Source of the DNA: an uncultured Bacilli bacterium
GTDB taxonomy: Bacteria > Bacillota_I > Bacilli_A > RF39 > UBA660
Direction of reading: 5' to 3'
Length of the DNA: 37,134 nt
NCBI GenBank assembly: GCA_947627385.1
Contig: CANQVV010000004.1
Location: forward strand, 1 to 37,134
The notes under the pieces were generated by a model. It was given only the letters and a program-made list of their open reading frames with translations, was not told where the DNA came from and did not search any database. Every line of letters starts with the position of its first letter. Position 1 is the stretch's first letter. Below are positions 19,163-28,589 of the stretch, in pieces. The position numbers and the translations under genes were made by a program.

Positions 19163-20629
19163 CTAATCAACTATTTTTAAAGCTCCTTCAAACTTTTTTA
19201 AAACATTTTTTATATTTTCATTAGGCAATTTATTATATTTACACCGAGCTTGCACTACTTTACCATTACGAACTTCAATTGTTACAAAAGATTTATTAAC
19301 ATCTTTTCTTTGACGCATTAAATATATTTGTAATTCATTATTACTATAAGCCTTACAATAAGTTCTAACACAATTATCTTGTTGTCTACTTTCATCAATT
19401 AAGCTTTCTAATGTTGGTGCGGCTTTAATAATATATTTTTCATCTTCATATGTATTAATTGCTAATTTATTAGCAAGTTCTTCTATTTTACTAGCCATAT
19501 TTGGTTCTTTTAATATTTGAAATTCTAATTGTAATTTATTATGTTCAGCCAATAAATCTTTGGGAAATAAAATATTTTTATCTTTTAAATTTAAGCCCAA
19601 AGTAGAAGCAAATCTTATATAATCATAATATTCTATTAATAAATAGTTTTTATACTTATTTTTAGCAAAATAATCTTTTAACTTTTTAATATTTATATTA
19701 GTCATATTTATAATTTTTTTTAATCTCTCAATACTATAAGTCATAAATTTAAGTAAATCTTTATCATATGTTTTACATATTAAAGCAGCCTCTAAATCGT
19801 TATATTTAAATTTATTTTTAATCATAAACTTAACATAATCTTGATCTTTAAATAATTGTTTTACTTTATCTTCATAATTTATTAAATAAGCTTTATTAAA
19901 TGCCAAGGTATAAAATTTTAAATTCATTAAATATTCAAACCCTTTAAAATAAATAGGAGTATAAATTAAATCTAAAATACCTACATAGTTCTTTTTTAAA
20001 TAATTTTTAGCTTCCCATATTTTAGTATAACGATAAATAGTATTTTTTAACTCTTCTAAATTATCTGTATATAAATAATTATTAAAAATATAATCCCCAA
20101 CTAAACTATATTCAAAACTATCTTCATCTTTTTTAACTTTATTATTTATTTCTTCATAACTATAATATTTATTATTAATTAAATCCACTATTCCCTTATT
20201 TAAAATATGAAAGGCATTATTAATTTTAAGTTTACTAATACGGTAAGGAATAGATATATAAGGACTATTATAACTAATATCTTCATGAACAATATATAAA
20301 ATAACTTCACCATCTAAAACATCAAAATAAGAATAAAAATTTTCATATTTTAAATCTTTAATATTATCTATTTCCCACCAAACTTTATTGGCATTATTAC
20401 CTCTTATATTATATTTTTTCAAACATTTTGGACAACAATTATCTTTATTTAATTCTTTTAAACATAACGGACAATAATACTTTTTTAAATTTTCATCATA
20501 AATAACTGTGGAATTAGAAATATTTTGAATATATTTTTGAACATTTGCTGGAATTTCAACAGAATTTGTCCAATTTAAAGGCCTTGCTATTAAGTTTTTA
20601 AAATCACTATCAAATATTAATTGCTTCAT
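19163..20629 (-). CDS. PcfJ-domain-like protein with N-terminal zinc-ribbon-like Cys pairs
   Basis: CPLCLKELNKDNCCPKC and C-terminal LIDESRQQDNCVRTYCKAYSNNELQIYLMRQRKDVNKSFVTIEVRNGKVVQARCKYN. Confidence 0.78.
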   Translation of the reverse strand: MKQLIFDSDFKNLIARPLNWTNSVEIPANVQKYIQNISNSTVIYDENLKKYYCPLCLKELNKDNCCPKCLKKYNIRGNNANKVWWEIDNIKDLKYENFYSYFDVLDGEVILYIVHEDISYNSPYISIPYRISKLKINNAFHILNKGIVDLINNKYYSYEEINNKVKKDEDSFEYSLVGDYIFNNYLYTDNLEELKNTIYRYTKIWEAKNYLKKNYVGILDLIYTPIYFKGFEYLMNLKFYTLAFNKAYLINYEDKVKQLFKDQDYVKFMIKNKFKYNDLEAALICKTYDKDLLKFMTYSIERLKKIINMTNINIKKLKDYFAKNKYKNYLLIEYYDYIRFASTLGLNLKDKNILFPKDLLAEHNKLQLEFQILKEPNMASKIEELANKLAINTYEDEKYIIKAAPTLESLIDESRQQDNCVRTYCKAYSNNELQIYLMRQRKDVNKSFVTIEVRNGKVVQARCKYNKLPNENIKNVLKKFEGALKIVD

Positions 20630-20805
20630 AATATACCTCTCTTAAATTATAAAATAATATTTTAAAAAATGCTAGTAAAAAAGTACAAAAGTTTGCTTTT
20701 GCGTATAAAAAGCCTTAAAGCATTTCCTTTTTCTAGGAAAATTATTGCATTATTCCTTAAAAATATCAATTTATTATACTTGAATGTGACTTTTTAACAA
20801 TTATT

Positions 20806-20836
20806 AAAAAAACTGATAAAGAAATTCTCTATCAGT
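20806..20836 (-). terminator. Terminator at end of the secretion/pilus operon
   Basis: ACTGATA/TATCAGT near-palindrome (20812-20836) followed on minus by T run, 5 nt after the VirB4 stop. Confidence 0.8.
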
Positions 20837-20841
20837 ATTTT

Positions 20842-22629
20842 TTAAAAACCACCACCAGATCCAAATGAATCTAATTCTTCTTGGGTAACTACAACATTGA
20901 TACGCATTCTTCTATTACCACAAACAAATAAACCTTGACCTTGTGGATAATATTTAATACTTTCCTTTTCACTTTCATTTAAATCAATTAATTGGGCTAA
21001 ATCATCAACGGCTTGTTTTCTTAAACTCATTATTAAATAATAAGAGGCATTATCAAATATTGCTTTGCCATGTTGAATAATGGTTGGTGATGCAAAATCC
21101 GTAGGTTGTTGCGTAACAATAATAGTACCAGTATTGTATTTACGACTACGTCTTTGAATTTGCGCTAAGAACTCTGCTCCAAGTTCATTATGACTAGCTA
21201 GTAAAACGTGAGCTTCTTCAACATACATTATCGTATTAACATCTTTCTCTAAACAAAGACCCCAAGCATATTTTAAAATATTAAAGAATAAAGCATTTTT
21301 AATATTTTCATCACTATTCATAAGTTCTTTAATATTAAAGACAATAAAATCACTATTAATTTGAATGGTTGTGTGACCAGTAAAATAATATCTTAATTCT
21401 TTTACTAATGGTCTTACTTTTAACTCTAATCTTTCCATAACATCACGTTCATGGGTAGCATCAACCATTGATAAAAGTCTTCCTTTTATTGTTGCGTAAA
21501 CATCATCAAATGTTGGATAGTCTTCTCTTTTAAGTTTAGTATAATCAGTATCAAAATCTATTCTAAATCTTTTATATGTATCTTGAACTACTTCACTAAA
21601 TAATGTTAAAACATCTTCTTCAATTTCTGGATTGTAATATTTCATAAAGGCTTTTAATTGTTGGAGTGTTCTTGTTAATACAGTATAACCTAAACCTTGT
21701 GATATTTCTTCTTCATCAACATCAACAACAATTTCAAGAGGGTTAATCATTCCGAATTCTCCACCTTTTCCAAGGTCTAAGAAATCACCACCCATTAAGT
21801 TAACCATATCTTCAAGTTCACCTTCAGGATCAATAGCTACTATTTTACAACCATTTCTTAAATGAGTTCGAAGTAAAAGTTTGGCTGCGGTTGATTTACC
21901 ACTACCTGATGTACCAAGTAAAATCATATTGGCATTATTTCGATTATTTTCATTTTTAATTTGATATAAGAATTGATTGAATAAAACAACTCCACCAGAG
22001 AAATCAACACCGAATAGACAAGATAAACCTGGGTCTTTAATACTATCAAAAACAAATGGATACATTGCCGCAATTGTAATTGATGGTATTGGTGTACCAA
22101 TTCTTTGTTCAATATCTTGTGGTGGAAAAATTGGAACAATACTTTTAAGTACTTTTTCTTGTTCAAACATTAGAGCTACACCAGCCATATTCATAGCATT
22201 TAGGTAACTTTTAACTTCCATCTTTTTATTATCAAGTTCTTCTTTACTATCAGCAGTTATCATTAAATGCATTTGAAAATCAAATATTCTAGCATCAGTT
22301 GAAGCCAACATAGTAATAAATTGCTCTAATGATTCATAATCTTGACGAATTCTTTCTTGTAATGTTTGATCGTGCTCTGATTGGTATCTAGTTTTTAAAT
22401 CTGCTATTTCTTTATTAATCATTTTTTGTAAAACAGAAAATTGAATTGGAATATGTTTTACAACTACTTTAACCCCAGATATATTAGTAATATCTGATAA
22501 ATAACCAACATAAATATTTTTTGGATAAGATACAATCGTAATAATTGTTGAATATTTGCCACTTATTCTAAATTCAGTAGGTTTAAATTCCATTCCCTTT
22601 GGAGCGATAGCATTTTTTGTTGCACTCAT
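20842..22629 (-). CDS. VirB4/TraE-type T4SS ATPase
   Basis: MILLGTSGSGKSTAAKLLLR, VAIDPEGELEDMVNLMGGDFLDLG, YVEEAHVLL, QIQRRSRKYNTGTIIVTQQPTDF. Confidence 0.93.
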   Translation of the reverse strand: MSATKNAIAPKGMEFKPTEFRISGKYSTIITIVSYPKNIYVGYLSDITNISGVKVVVKHIPIQFSVLQKMINKEIADLKTRYQSEHDQTLQERIRQDYESLEQFITMLASTDARIFDFQMHLMITADSKEELDNKKMEVKSYLNAMNMAGVALMFEQEKVLKSIVPIFPPQDIEQRIGTPIPSITIAAMYPFVFDSIKDPGLSCLFGVDFSGGVVLFNQFLYQIKNENNRNNANMILLGTSGSGKSTAAKLLLRTHLRNGCKIVAIDPEGELEDMVNLMGGDFLDLGKGGEFGMINPLEIVVDVDEEEISQGLGYTVLTRTLQQLKAFMKYYNPEIEEDVLTLFSEVVQDTYKRFRIDFDTDYTKLKREDYPTFDDVYATIKGRLLSMVDATHERDVMERLELKVRPLVKELRYYFTGHTTIQINSDFIVFNIKELMNSDENIKNALFFNILKYAWGLCLEKDVNTIMYVEEAHVLLASHNELGAEFLAQIQRRSRKYNTGTIIVTQQPTDFASPTIIQHGKAIFDNASYYLIMSLRKQAVDDLAQLIDLNESEKESIKYYPQGQGLFVCGNRRMRINVVVTQEELDSFGSGGGF

Positions 22630-23201
22630 TAATTCATCACCGTCCCAAAATTAATAGTTTCTCCTCCATTAAGGAGATTATCTAGTATTATTCTTAAATC
22701 AGCATTACTGGTTTGAGTTGATTGAAGTCCACAAGATGATAAATTACTAATCATATTATGTAATTTCTTTTGCAATACTTCCAATTTTTTTTCTTGGAAA
22801 ATTAAATAGTATTCTGTATCAACTACATTATATTCTACACTCATAAATTGATTAGCTTTATTAATATCTTGTAAAATCAATTTTCTTGTTTCATTACTTG
22901 GAGTATTATTATATAATTTTTGTAATTCAGCAAGATATAAATTAATATCTACTGGACGATCAGCAATAATTAGCCAGAATTCATAATCAATTGTATTATA
23001 AAAATTTCTTAAATTATAAATAATTTTTTCTTGATCTTGTTGACTCATAATGAATATATTACGAGGATGTACCTTTATACCGGTAACATAATAACCATTA
23101 TCAAGTTGAATCATACCATTCATTATTTGTCTAATAGGTAACCAAGAACTTGTAAATTTAAAATTATCTGACGTCGTTTGAGCCGAACTCTTCATTAGCA
23201 C
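22629..23201 (-). CDS. VirB4 N-terminal partner protein (TrsD/TraC-like)
   Basis: FTSSWLPIRQIMNGMIQLDNGYYVTGIKVHPRNIF; TAATG overlap with the VirB4 gene and position between PrgI and VirB4. Confidence 0.72.
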   Translation of the reverse strand: MLMKSSAQTTSDNFKFTSSWLPIRQIMNGMIQLDNGYYVTGIKVHPRNIFIMSQQDQEKIIYNLRNFYNTIDYEFWLIIADRPVDINLYLAELQKLYNNTPSNETRKLILQDINKANQFMSVEYNVVDTEYYLIFQEKKLEVLQKKLHNMISNLSSCGLQSTQTSNADLRIILDNLLNGGETINFGTVMN

Positions 23202-23487
23202 ACCAACCTTTCCAATAATACCTTCTTCTATTTGTATAAAAATTAAATATATTTGTCAGAAGCTGCAATACATTATGATAATGGGGCACCGGCATTACTA
23301 AAAATGCTCCAATAAGTGCTGGCAACACTATAAGTATTAACACTACGATATTATAACTTCGTATTATAAGCACCATAGCAAGTGTCCATAAACATCCTAC
23401 TGAAAAGATTACTAAATCAGTCGGTGTAAAAAATCCCAGTATCAATTGTGATTTTTTTGTATTTGCAGGTATTAAATAATTATTCAC
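23164..23487 (-). CDS. PrgI/TcpE-like T4SS membrane protein
   Basis: YLIPANTKKSQLILGFFTPTDLVIF, two TM helices; immediately upstream of the VirB4 pair. Confidence 0.78.
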   Translation of the reverse strand: MNNYLIPANTKKSQLILGFFTPTDLVIFSVGCLWTLAMVLIIRSYNIVVLILIVLPALIGAFLVMPVPHYHNVLQLLTNIFNFYTNRRRYYWKGWCANEEFGSNDVR

Positions 23488-23509
23488 CTTTCTATTCCTC
23501 CTTTAAATA

Positions 23510-25618
23510 TTATTTTTTATCATCTGATGGCATTTCATGTTTTCCAAGCGGTTCATCACTTCGTACAGGAGGAATCGGTGTCTCAGCCTCATGTCTACCA
23601 TGAGGTTCATCATCTAAATCCCGCATTTCATGTCTACCGCGTGGTTCTCCGCCAGAACTAGGATAAACTGGTGGCTGTGCTTCATGCTTTCCTCTTGTTG
23701 CTGTATAATGTTTTCCTAATTCATCATCACTTGAATCACTAGATATAGGCTCTGTTTTAAGTCCTTCTCCTCTATCTTCCATATATTTCATTGCTTTGTA
23801 ACCTTTAATTTCACTTTTTGAAGCTAAAATTGTCAATCTTTGCTTCCATTCATTATCAAGTGCTTCATAAGAATCTTTATATTTATTCATAACTGCTTGA
23901 GCTTCCTGAATTTTGGCACTATCACCAGTTTTTACAGCAGCTTCATATTCAGCCTGTGCACGGAACATATTTTTTTTAGCAGTACTTCTTTCTTCATATG
24001 TTTTACCCAAATCTTTATACTTACTGCCATATTCAGAAGCAGCGGCCATATATTTAATTAATTCTCCTGATCCTACCCCCATAATTGCTGTTTTTATTTG
24101 CTCTTCTTTTGCCTCTTTAATTGATATTTCATTACCATTTTCATCTTTAATAGTTAAAACTTTACCTAGTAAATCCCTATCATCTCTTTCTAATGCTCCA
24201 TTAAGTTTTCTTATTAAATCACTTCTAGCATTATCACTAGTTGTTCTTCTTTTGGCTATTTCATGCATTTGCTCTGATGATTTTTTATTATCTTCTATAT
24301 TAGCAGCAGTATATGGCAACAATTCATTTTTCCATTTTTTAAACTTTGCATATGGACCCTTACCTTCAATACGTCTCCAACCATCTTTTAAATCTCTACC
24401 ATTTCGTTTAGCATCAACAGCAGAAATAGCCTTTTTGCCAAGGGTACCAGTAGCTGCTATTCCAGCACCAAGAAGTGGAACACCTGCTATTGCCGAAGTA
24501 ACTTCACTGAATTTGTCTTTTATACCAAGCTTCATATTACCAGAATCTATACCTGTAATTTCTGATAATAATTTTGGTGATCTCTTCATAAACATTATAA
24601 TTGCCATTAATATAAAAGCTTTTGTAAATAATCCAGTCCACCAACCATAATGATAAACAGTTTGAGTCATAAAGTTAGTATCCATTAAAGCTGTACACAA
24701 CCAGACACTAAAATAAAAGATAAATATTCGGATAAATACTTCACCCCAACAAGTCAAAGTTATTTTTAACCATTGAGTAAAAGTACCACTTAATTTACTA
24801 TTAGGAACAATTCTCAAAAATACAGGAATTGGTGCAATTAATTGATAAAAAACTAATTTTATTAAACGAAGCGCCATATCAAAACAATATGAAACACCAA
24901 TATATACTAAGGCAGCACCTGCAATCAACTCAATTAAAAAATTAAAATCAATTTCATCATCTACTATATTTTTAGCAAAATCATCATAAACTAAAAAATG
25001 AGCATTTCTATTAACATCATCTATATATGTATCAAATGTGTTTTTTTTACCATCTTCTGCTTTCACAGTTGCTTGGCATTCTTCTAAATCCATATTTTTA
25101 CAATTCTCAGTAAGATATTGTTCATTAACATTAAAGAATGCTGTGTATATCCCATTAACAATTTCATTTGCACTTCTCTCAACTGATTCAATATTGTCAT
25201 CACTTACTGTAACTTCTTCCCCAGCAACACCAATATCAAAAAATCCACCAATAACGTTATATCTTAAAATAGAATTTTGAGCATCAAATAAAAATGTAAA
25301 AATAGTTGGCAAAAAGCCTAATATTATACAAGATATAACAAAATTGATAATTAATTTTTTCACAGCAGCCGTACCTTGTTTTTGATCATCGGGATTAATT
25401 AATCCCATAAGAAGTGAAAATGCCATAATAAATAACATTACTACCCCTAAAATTAAATAGAAATTATTTATTAAATTAGTATAATTAACACTAGTTAAAA
25501 CATCACTTTGGGCTAAAATCATAAATATTTTAAATGCAAAAGCAGCTAGTTTAAAGATAGGTGTAACTAGCCATATTCCCGCTGACACTAGTAAATCAGT
25601 TATTGATAAAATTAACAT
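23510..25618 (-). CDS. VirB6/TrbL-like polytopic T4SS protein with G[KR]HE-repeat tail
   Basis: N-terminal multi-TM half, central charged region, C-terminal repeated GKHE/GRHE motifs. Confidence 0.75.
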   Translation of the reverse strand: MLILSITDLLVSAGIWLVTPIFKLAAFAFKIFMILAQSDVLTSVNYTNLINNFYLILGVVMLFIMAFSLLMGLINPDDQKQGTAAVKKLIINFVISCIILGFLPTIFTFLFDAQNSILRYNVIGGFFDIGVAGEEVTVSDDNIESVERSANEIVNGIYTAFFNVNEQYLTENCKNMDLEECQATVKAEDGKKNTFDTYIDDVNRNAHFLVYDDFAKNIVDDEIDFNFLIELIAGAALVYIGVSYCFDMALRLIKLVFYQLIAPIPVFLRIVPNSKLSGTFTQWLKITLTCWGEVFIRIFIFYFSVWLCTALMDTNFMTQTVYHYGWWTGLFTKAFILMAIIMFMKRSPKLLSEITGIDSGNMKLGIKDKFSEVTSAIAGVPLLGAGIAATGTLGKKAISAVDAKRNGRDLKDGWRRIEGKGPYAKFKKWKNELLPYTAANIEDNKKSSEQMHEIAKRRTTSDNARSDLIRKLNGALERDDRDLLGKVLTIKDENGNEISIKEAKEEQIKTAIMGVGSGELIKYMAAASEYGSKYKDLGKTYEERSTAKKNMFRAQAEYEAAVKTGDSAKIQEAQAVMNKYKDSYEALDNEWKQRLTILASKSEIKGYKAMKYMEDRGEGLKTEPISSDSSDDELGKHYTATRGKHEAQPPVYPSSGGEPRGRHEMRDLDDEPHGRHEAETPIPPVRSDEPLGKHEMPSDDKK

Positions 25619-25635
25619 ATTTTATTCACCTTCCT

Positions 25636-26379
25636 TTACTCTATTCCACACAGACTAGTATTTCTTTCAACTAAGTATTTTAAGAAAAGTTCAATTAAAT
25701 ATGGAAGTAAAAAAATTATAACACATATAATAAACCGCATTATTAGTTTATTAGTCACTTTTTTTATTACATCAGCATCATGTGAGGCAATTGCCCCCGT
25801 GAAATCCATAACTGATAAAACTACCAATAACACTAAGGCAACATATTTTATAACATGAAAAACCTTAACTAAATAATATGCAGGAGAACCTGGATCATCT
25901 GGATAACCTAATAATTCACCATTACAATCAGTTTTTTCACTTACATCACTATCAAGATTTGATTCACTATTTGTTTCTGATTCCGTTATAGTAAGATCTT
26001 TATAATCCGAAAGATTAAATATATGAGTACTTCCCTCAGTAAAAGAAATAATTCCATTAAGTGTACCTCTTAAATTAGAAGAACATTTTGTACTACTAGA
26101 ATAATAATAATTAAATAGTTCATTAAGCGTAATTTTATAACCCGTAAAAACTATTGAACCGTTACCATCCTTTAAAGGTATTTCACAAGTAGAACTTGGT
26201 CCCATTTTATCATTACCACAATAAACACTAAAATCATTATCATTGAATCTAATTTTAATATTTTTAGCTCCTTCTTGAAATTCATTTTTAAAAGTATATT
26301 CACACTCATACTCGACAGCATTAACTATTTTAATTGGTAATAATAGTACCAAAAATATAAATATTATTATTTTTTTCAT
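25636..26379 (-). CDS. Secreted N-domain fused to VirB2/TrbC-like two-TM C-terminus
   Basis: Signal peptide; C-terminal VLLVVLSVMDFTGAIASHDADVIKKVTNKLIMRFIICVIIFLLPYLIELF is paralogous to the next two ORFs. Confidence 0.68.
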   Translation of the reverse strand: MKKIIIFIFLVLLLPIKIVNAVEYECEYTFKNEFQEGAKNIKIRFNDNDFSVYCGNDKMGPSSTCEIPLKDGNGSIVFTGYKITLNELFNYYYSSSTKCSSNLRGTLNGIISFTEGSTHIFNLSDYKDLTITESETNSESNLDSDVSEKTDCNGELLGYPDDPGSPAYYLVKVFHVIKYVALVLLVVLSVMDFTGAIASHDADVIKKVTNKLIMRFIICVIIFLLPYLIELFLKYLVERNTSLCGIE

Positions 26380-26447
26380 AAATTATCACTCCAAATAGCT
26401 TACGATATATTATTATTTTAACATACCATAACAATAAAATCTACTTT

Positions 26448-26957
26448 TTAATTATTTTTTTGACAATTAGTAAGGGGATTTTTTAAACATTCTGTACAGG
26501 AAATAAATTCAGCATCATTTTCAATATCTTTGGCTTCATCTATAAAATCAATAAGCACAAAAATTAAACCTGGTATAAAAGGAATTATAATAGCTATAAT
26601 CATTCTTTTAATAAATGAAGAAGTAGCTTTACTTAAAGCTTTTTCATCATCAGATATCATTGCTTTACCATAATCTATCATTCCTAGAACAATAAGAATA
26701 AGGGGACCTACCCATTTACCAAACAAGATTATTATTCCTGCTATTTTAGCAGTAACCCGAAATCCCTCTTCATTACATAAATGTTCATAGTCAATTACAT
26801 GTTTTTCTGAATCATCAGCAATAGTTATACTAGAACCAAAATTTCTATTTTGTGAAATATATACATATTCTTTATTACTTTTTACTAAATTAATAGTCAT
26901 TAAGCTAATTAGAATAATAAATAACATCCCACTTAAAAATGCTATTTTATGCTTCAT
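26448..26957 (-). CDS. VirB2/TrbC-like pilin paralog
   Basis: GPLILIVLGMIDYGKAMISDDEKALSKATSSFIKRMIIAIIIPFIPG. Confidence 0.7.
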   Translation of the reverse strand: MKHKIAFLSGMLFIILISLMTINLVKSNKEYVYISQNRNFGSSITIADDSEKHVIDYEHLCNEEGFRVTAKIAGIIILFGKWVGPLILIVLGMIDYGKAMISDDEKALSKATSSFIKRMIIAIIIPFIPGLIFVLIDFIDEAKDIENDAEFISCTECLKNPLTNCQKNN

Positions 26958-27018
26958 TTATTATCACCCAAGAAAATTATAACATAATAATTAAAAATAT
27001 TAAATAATAATTTTAGAC

Positions 27019-27052
27019 AACAAAAAAGAAATGTGACCATTTCTTTTTTGTT
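27019..27052. terminator. Long perfect stem-loop 3' of the VirB2-like gene (intra-operon terminator/processing element)
   Basis: 15-bp perfect stem (27019-27033 / 27038-27052), 4-nt loop TGAC/GTCA. Confidence 0.75.
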
Positions 27053-27056
27053 AATA

Positions 27057-27413
27057 TTAATTACCTAATACATTTGCTTTGGCATTTTCAGCATCGGCTT
27101 CACAAGTTTGAGTTAAACATCTTACACATACTTGATAATCGGCTTCATCATTTGCTACTACACCTATAATACCGAAAATTGCATTAACAATTGTAGGAAT
27201 AAAGAACACTACAACAGCAGCAATAAATCTTTTTAATAATGAACCAACAGCTTTATTAATAGCTTTTTCATCACTTGAAATAACTGCTTTTCCTAAATCA
27301 ACCATTCCCAAAATAATTAATAAAAGTGGAATAACAATTTTAATAATTGTAACTACCATTCCTAGTAAATGCCAAATATTTGCTGTATCAGCACAAAAAC
27401 CTCCAATTAACAT
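27057..27413 (-). CDS. VirB2/TrbC-like small pilin subunit
   Basis: IVIPLLLIILGMVDLGKAVISSDEKAINKAVGSLLKRFIAAVVVFFIPTIV; two TM helices; CVRC C-terminus. Confidence 0.75.
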   Translation of the reverse strand: MLIGGFCADTANIWHLLGMVVTIIKIVIPLLLIILGMVDLGKAVISSDEKAINKAVGSLLKRFIAAVVVFFIPTIVNAIFGIIGVVANDEADYQVCVRCLTQTCEADAENAKANVLGN

Positions 27414-27441
27414 AAAATACCTTCTTTCTCTTTATATCTAA

Positions 27442-27470
27442 ATTTTATCTAATTAAAAGTTAGATGTCAA
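27442..27470 (-). promoter_or_regulatory. Consensus sigma-A promoter for the VirB2/T4SS segment
   Basis: Minus strand TTGACA - 17 bp (TCTAACTTTTAATTAGA) - TAAAAT, then RBS and ATG at 27413. Confidence 0.82.
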
Positions 27471-27568
27471 GAAATATAACTAAATTTTAAAATGATTATT
27501 TAAAAATTTGACATAAATTTAAAAAAATTTAAAAAATTAGCAAAAATTTGACATATTAAAAGTTGCCA

Positions 27569-27590
27569 TAAATAATAGGCAACTTGATTT
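27569..27590 (-). terminator. Terminator after CpaE-like gene
   Basis: GTTGCC/GGCAAC hairpin followed on minus by TTTT. Confidence 0.6.
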
Positions 27591-27596
27591 ATTTTA

Positions 27597-28577
27597 TTAC
27601 AAATGCCATCTTTTTTCAGATTCAATACTTAATCTTGAAAAACCTAAGGCAATTAAAAATTCTATTATCTTTTTATTATTATCCAATTTCTCATCTAAAC
27701 ATGGAATATTAAAGAATACTTTACTACCACTTTCTTTTTCAAAATCATGGACATCTTTATCATTTAAAACACTTCTATTTAAAACTATCTTTTGATTTTT
27801 TAATTTATCAAATATTTTATAATCACTTCTAATTAATTTATTTAATTTTAATATACCTGGTTCAATCAAATAAATTATTTCATTGCAAATACTATCAGGT
27901 CCATCATTTAAATCAACAAGTATTACATCAGCTTCACTATTATTTGCAATCTTAATTGAGGCATTCATAAAATCTGCACTTTCAAGACCTTTATCATTGA
28001 AATATTCAAAATCAGTAGAATTAATTTCTAAGGCTTTAACTTTATATTCATCTTGTAAATGTTTTTTTAACATATAAATTAAGGTTGTTGCTCCGGCATG
28101 CTCAGTTAAATTTTTAAAACCAATAATTCGTTGTTCCATTTTGGTATAAACAGGCTCATTTTTTTTAGCAGTATTAACTTTATTAGGTTCATAATTATTA
28201 AAATTTTGATAAGCTGCTACATCTTTATAGGAATTAGGGTTTTCAATTAAAAACGGAATAGCATCAACATTTTTAGTAAAATTATAAATCCCTACTGATA
28301 CTAATTGTGATAAATAATTAGCAGAATTTACTACTGGTGAGTCATCTAATAATAAAATTACTTTATCCATTTCAAAATTTAAAGATAACTCCCGCATAAT
28401 ATTAACATTTTCATAATTTTTAATGGCAGTAACATCAATAATCATTTTATTATAATAAAAATTACTAAACTGATTTACTAATTCTTCTACCGAAAATTCA
28501 CCATTTATTATTTTAATAACATCAATATTTAATGTTCCAAGCAAAGCTTGATATTTATTTGATACAATTACATTCAT
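27597..28577 (-). CDS. CpaE/MinD-like protein with degenerate P-loop
   Basis: Receiver-like N-terminus and MinD-like C-terminus (RIIGFKNLTEHAGATTLIYMLKKHL, ADVILVDLNDGPD, QKIVLNRS). Confidence 0.6.
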   Translation of the reverse strand: MNVIVSNKYQALLGTLNIDVIKIINGEFSVEELVNQFSNFYYNKMIIDVTAIKNYENVNIMRELSLNFEMDKVILLLDDSPVVNSANYLSQLVSVGIYNFTKNVDAIPFLIENPNSYKDVAAYQNFNNYEPNKVNTAKKNEPVYTKMEQRIIGFKNLTEHAGATTLIYMLKKHLQDEYKVKALEINSTDFEYFNDKGLESADFMNASIKIANNSEADVILVDLNDGPDSICNEIIYLIEPGILKLNKLIRSDYKIFDKLKNQKIVLNRSVLNDKDVHDFEKESGSKVFFNIPCLDEKLDNNKKIIEFLIALGFSRLSIESEKRWHL

Positions 28578-28589
28578 GATATCCTCCTA

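Noticed and set aside
21924-22207. Short ORFs on both strands within VirB4
   Set aside because: Overlap the well-supported VirB4 ATPase frame; no domain.
23913-24650. 245-aa plus-strand ORF
   Set aside because: Antisense to the VirB6-like gene; hydrophobic/Ser-rich composition typical of spurious antisense frames.
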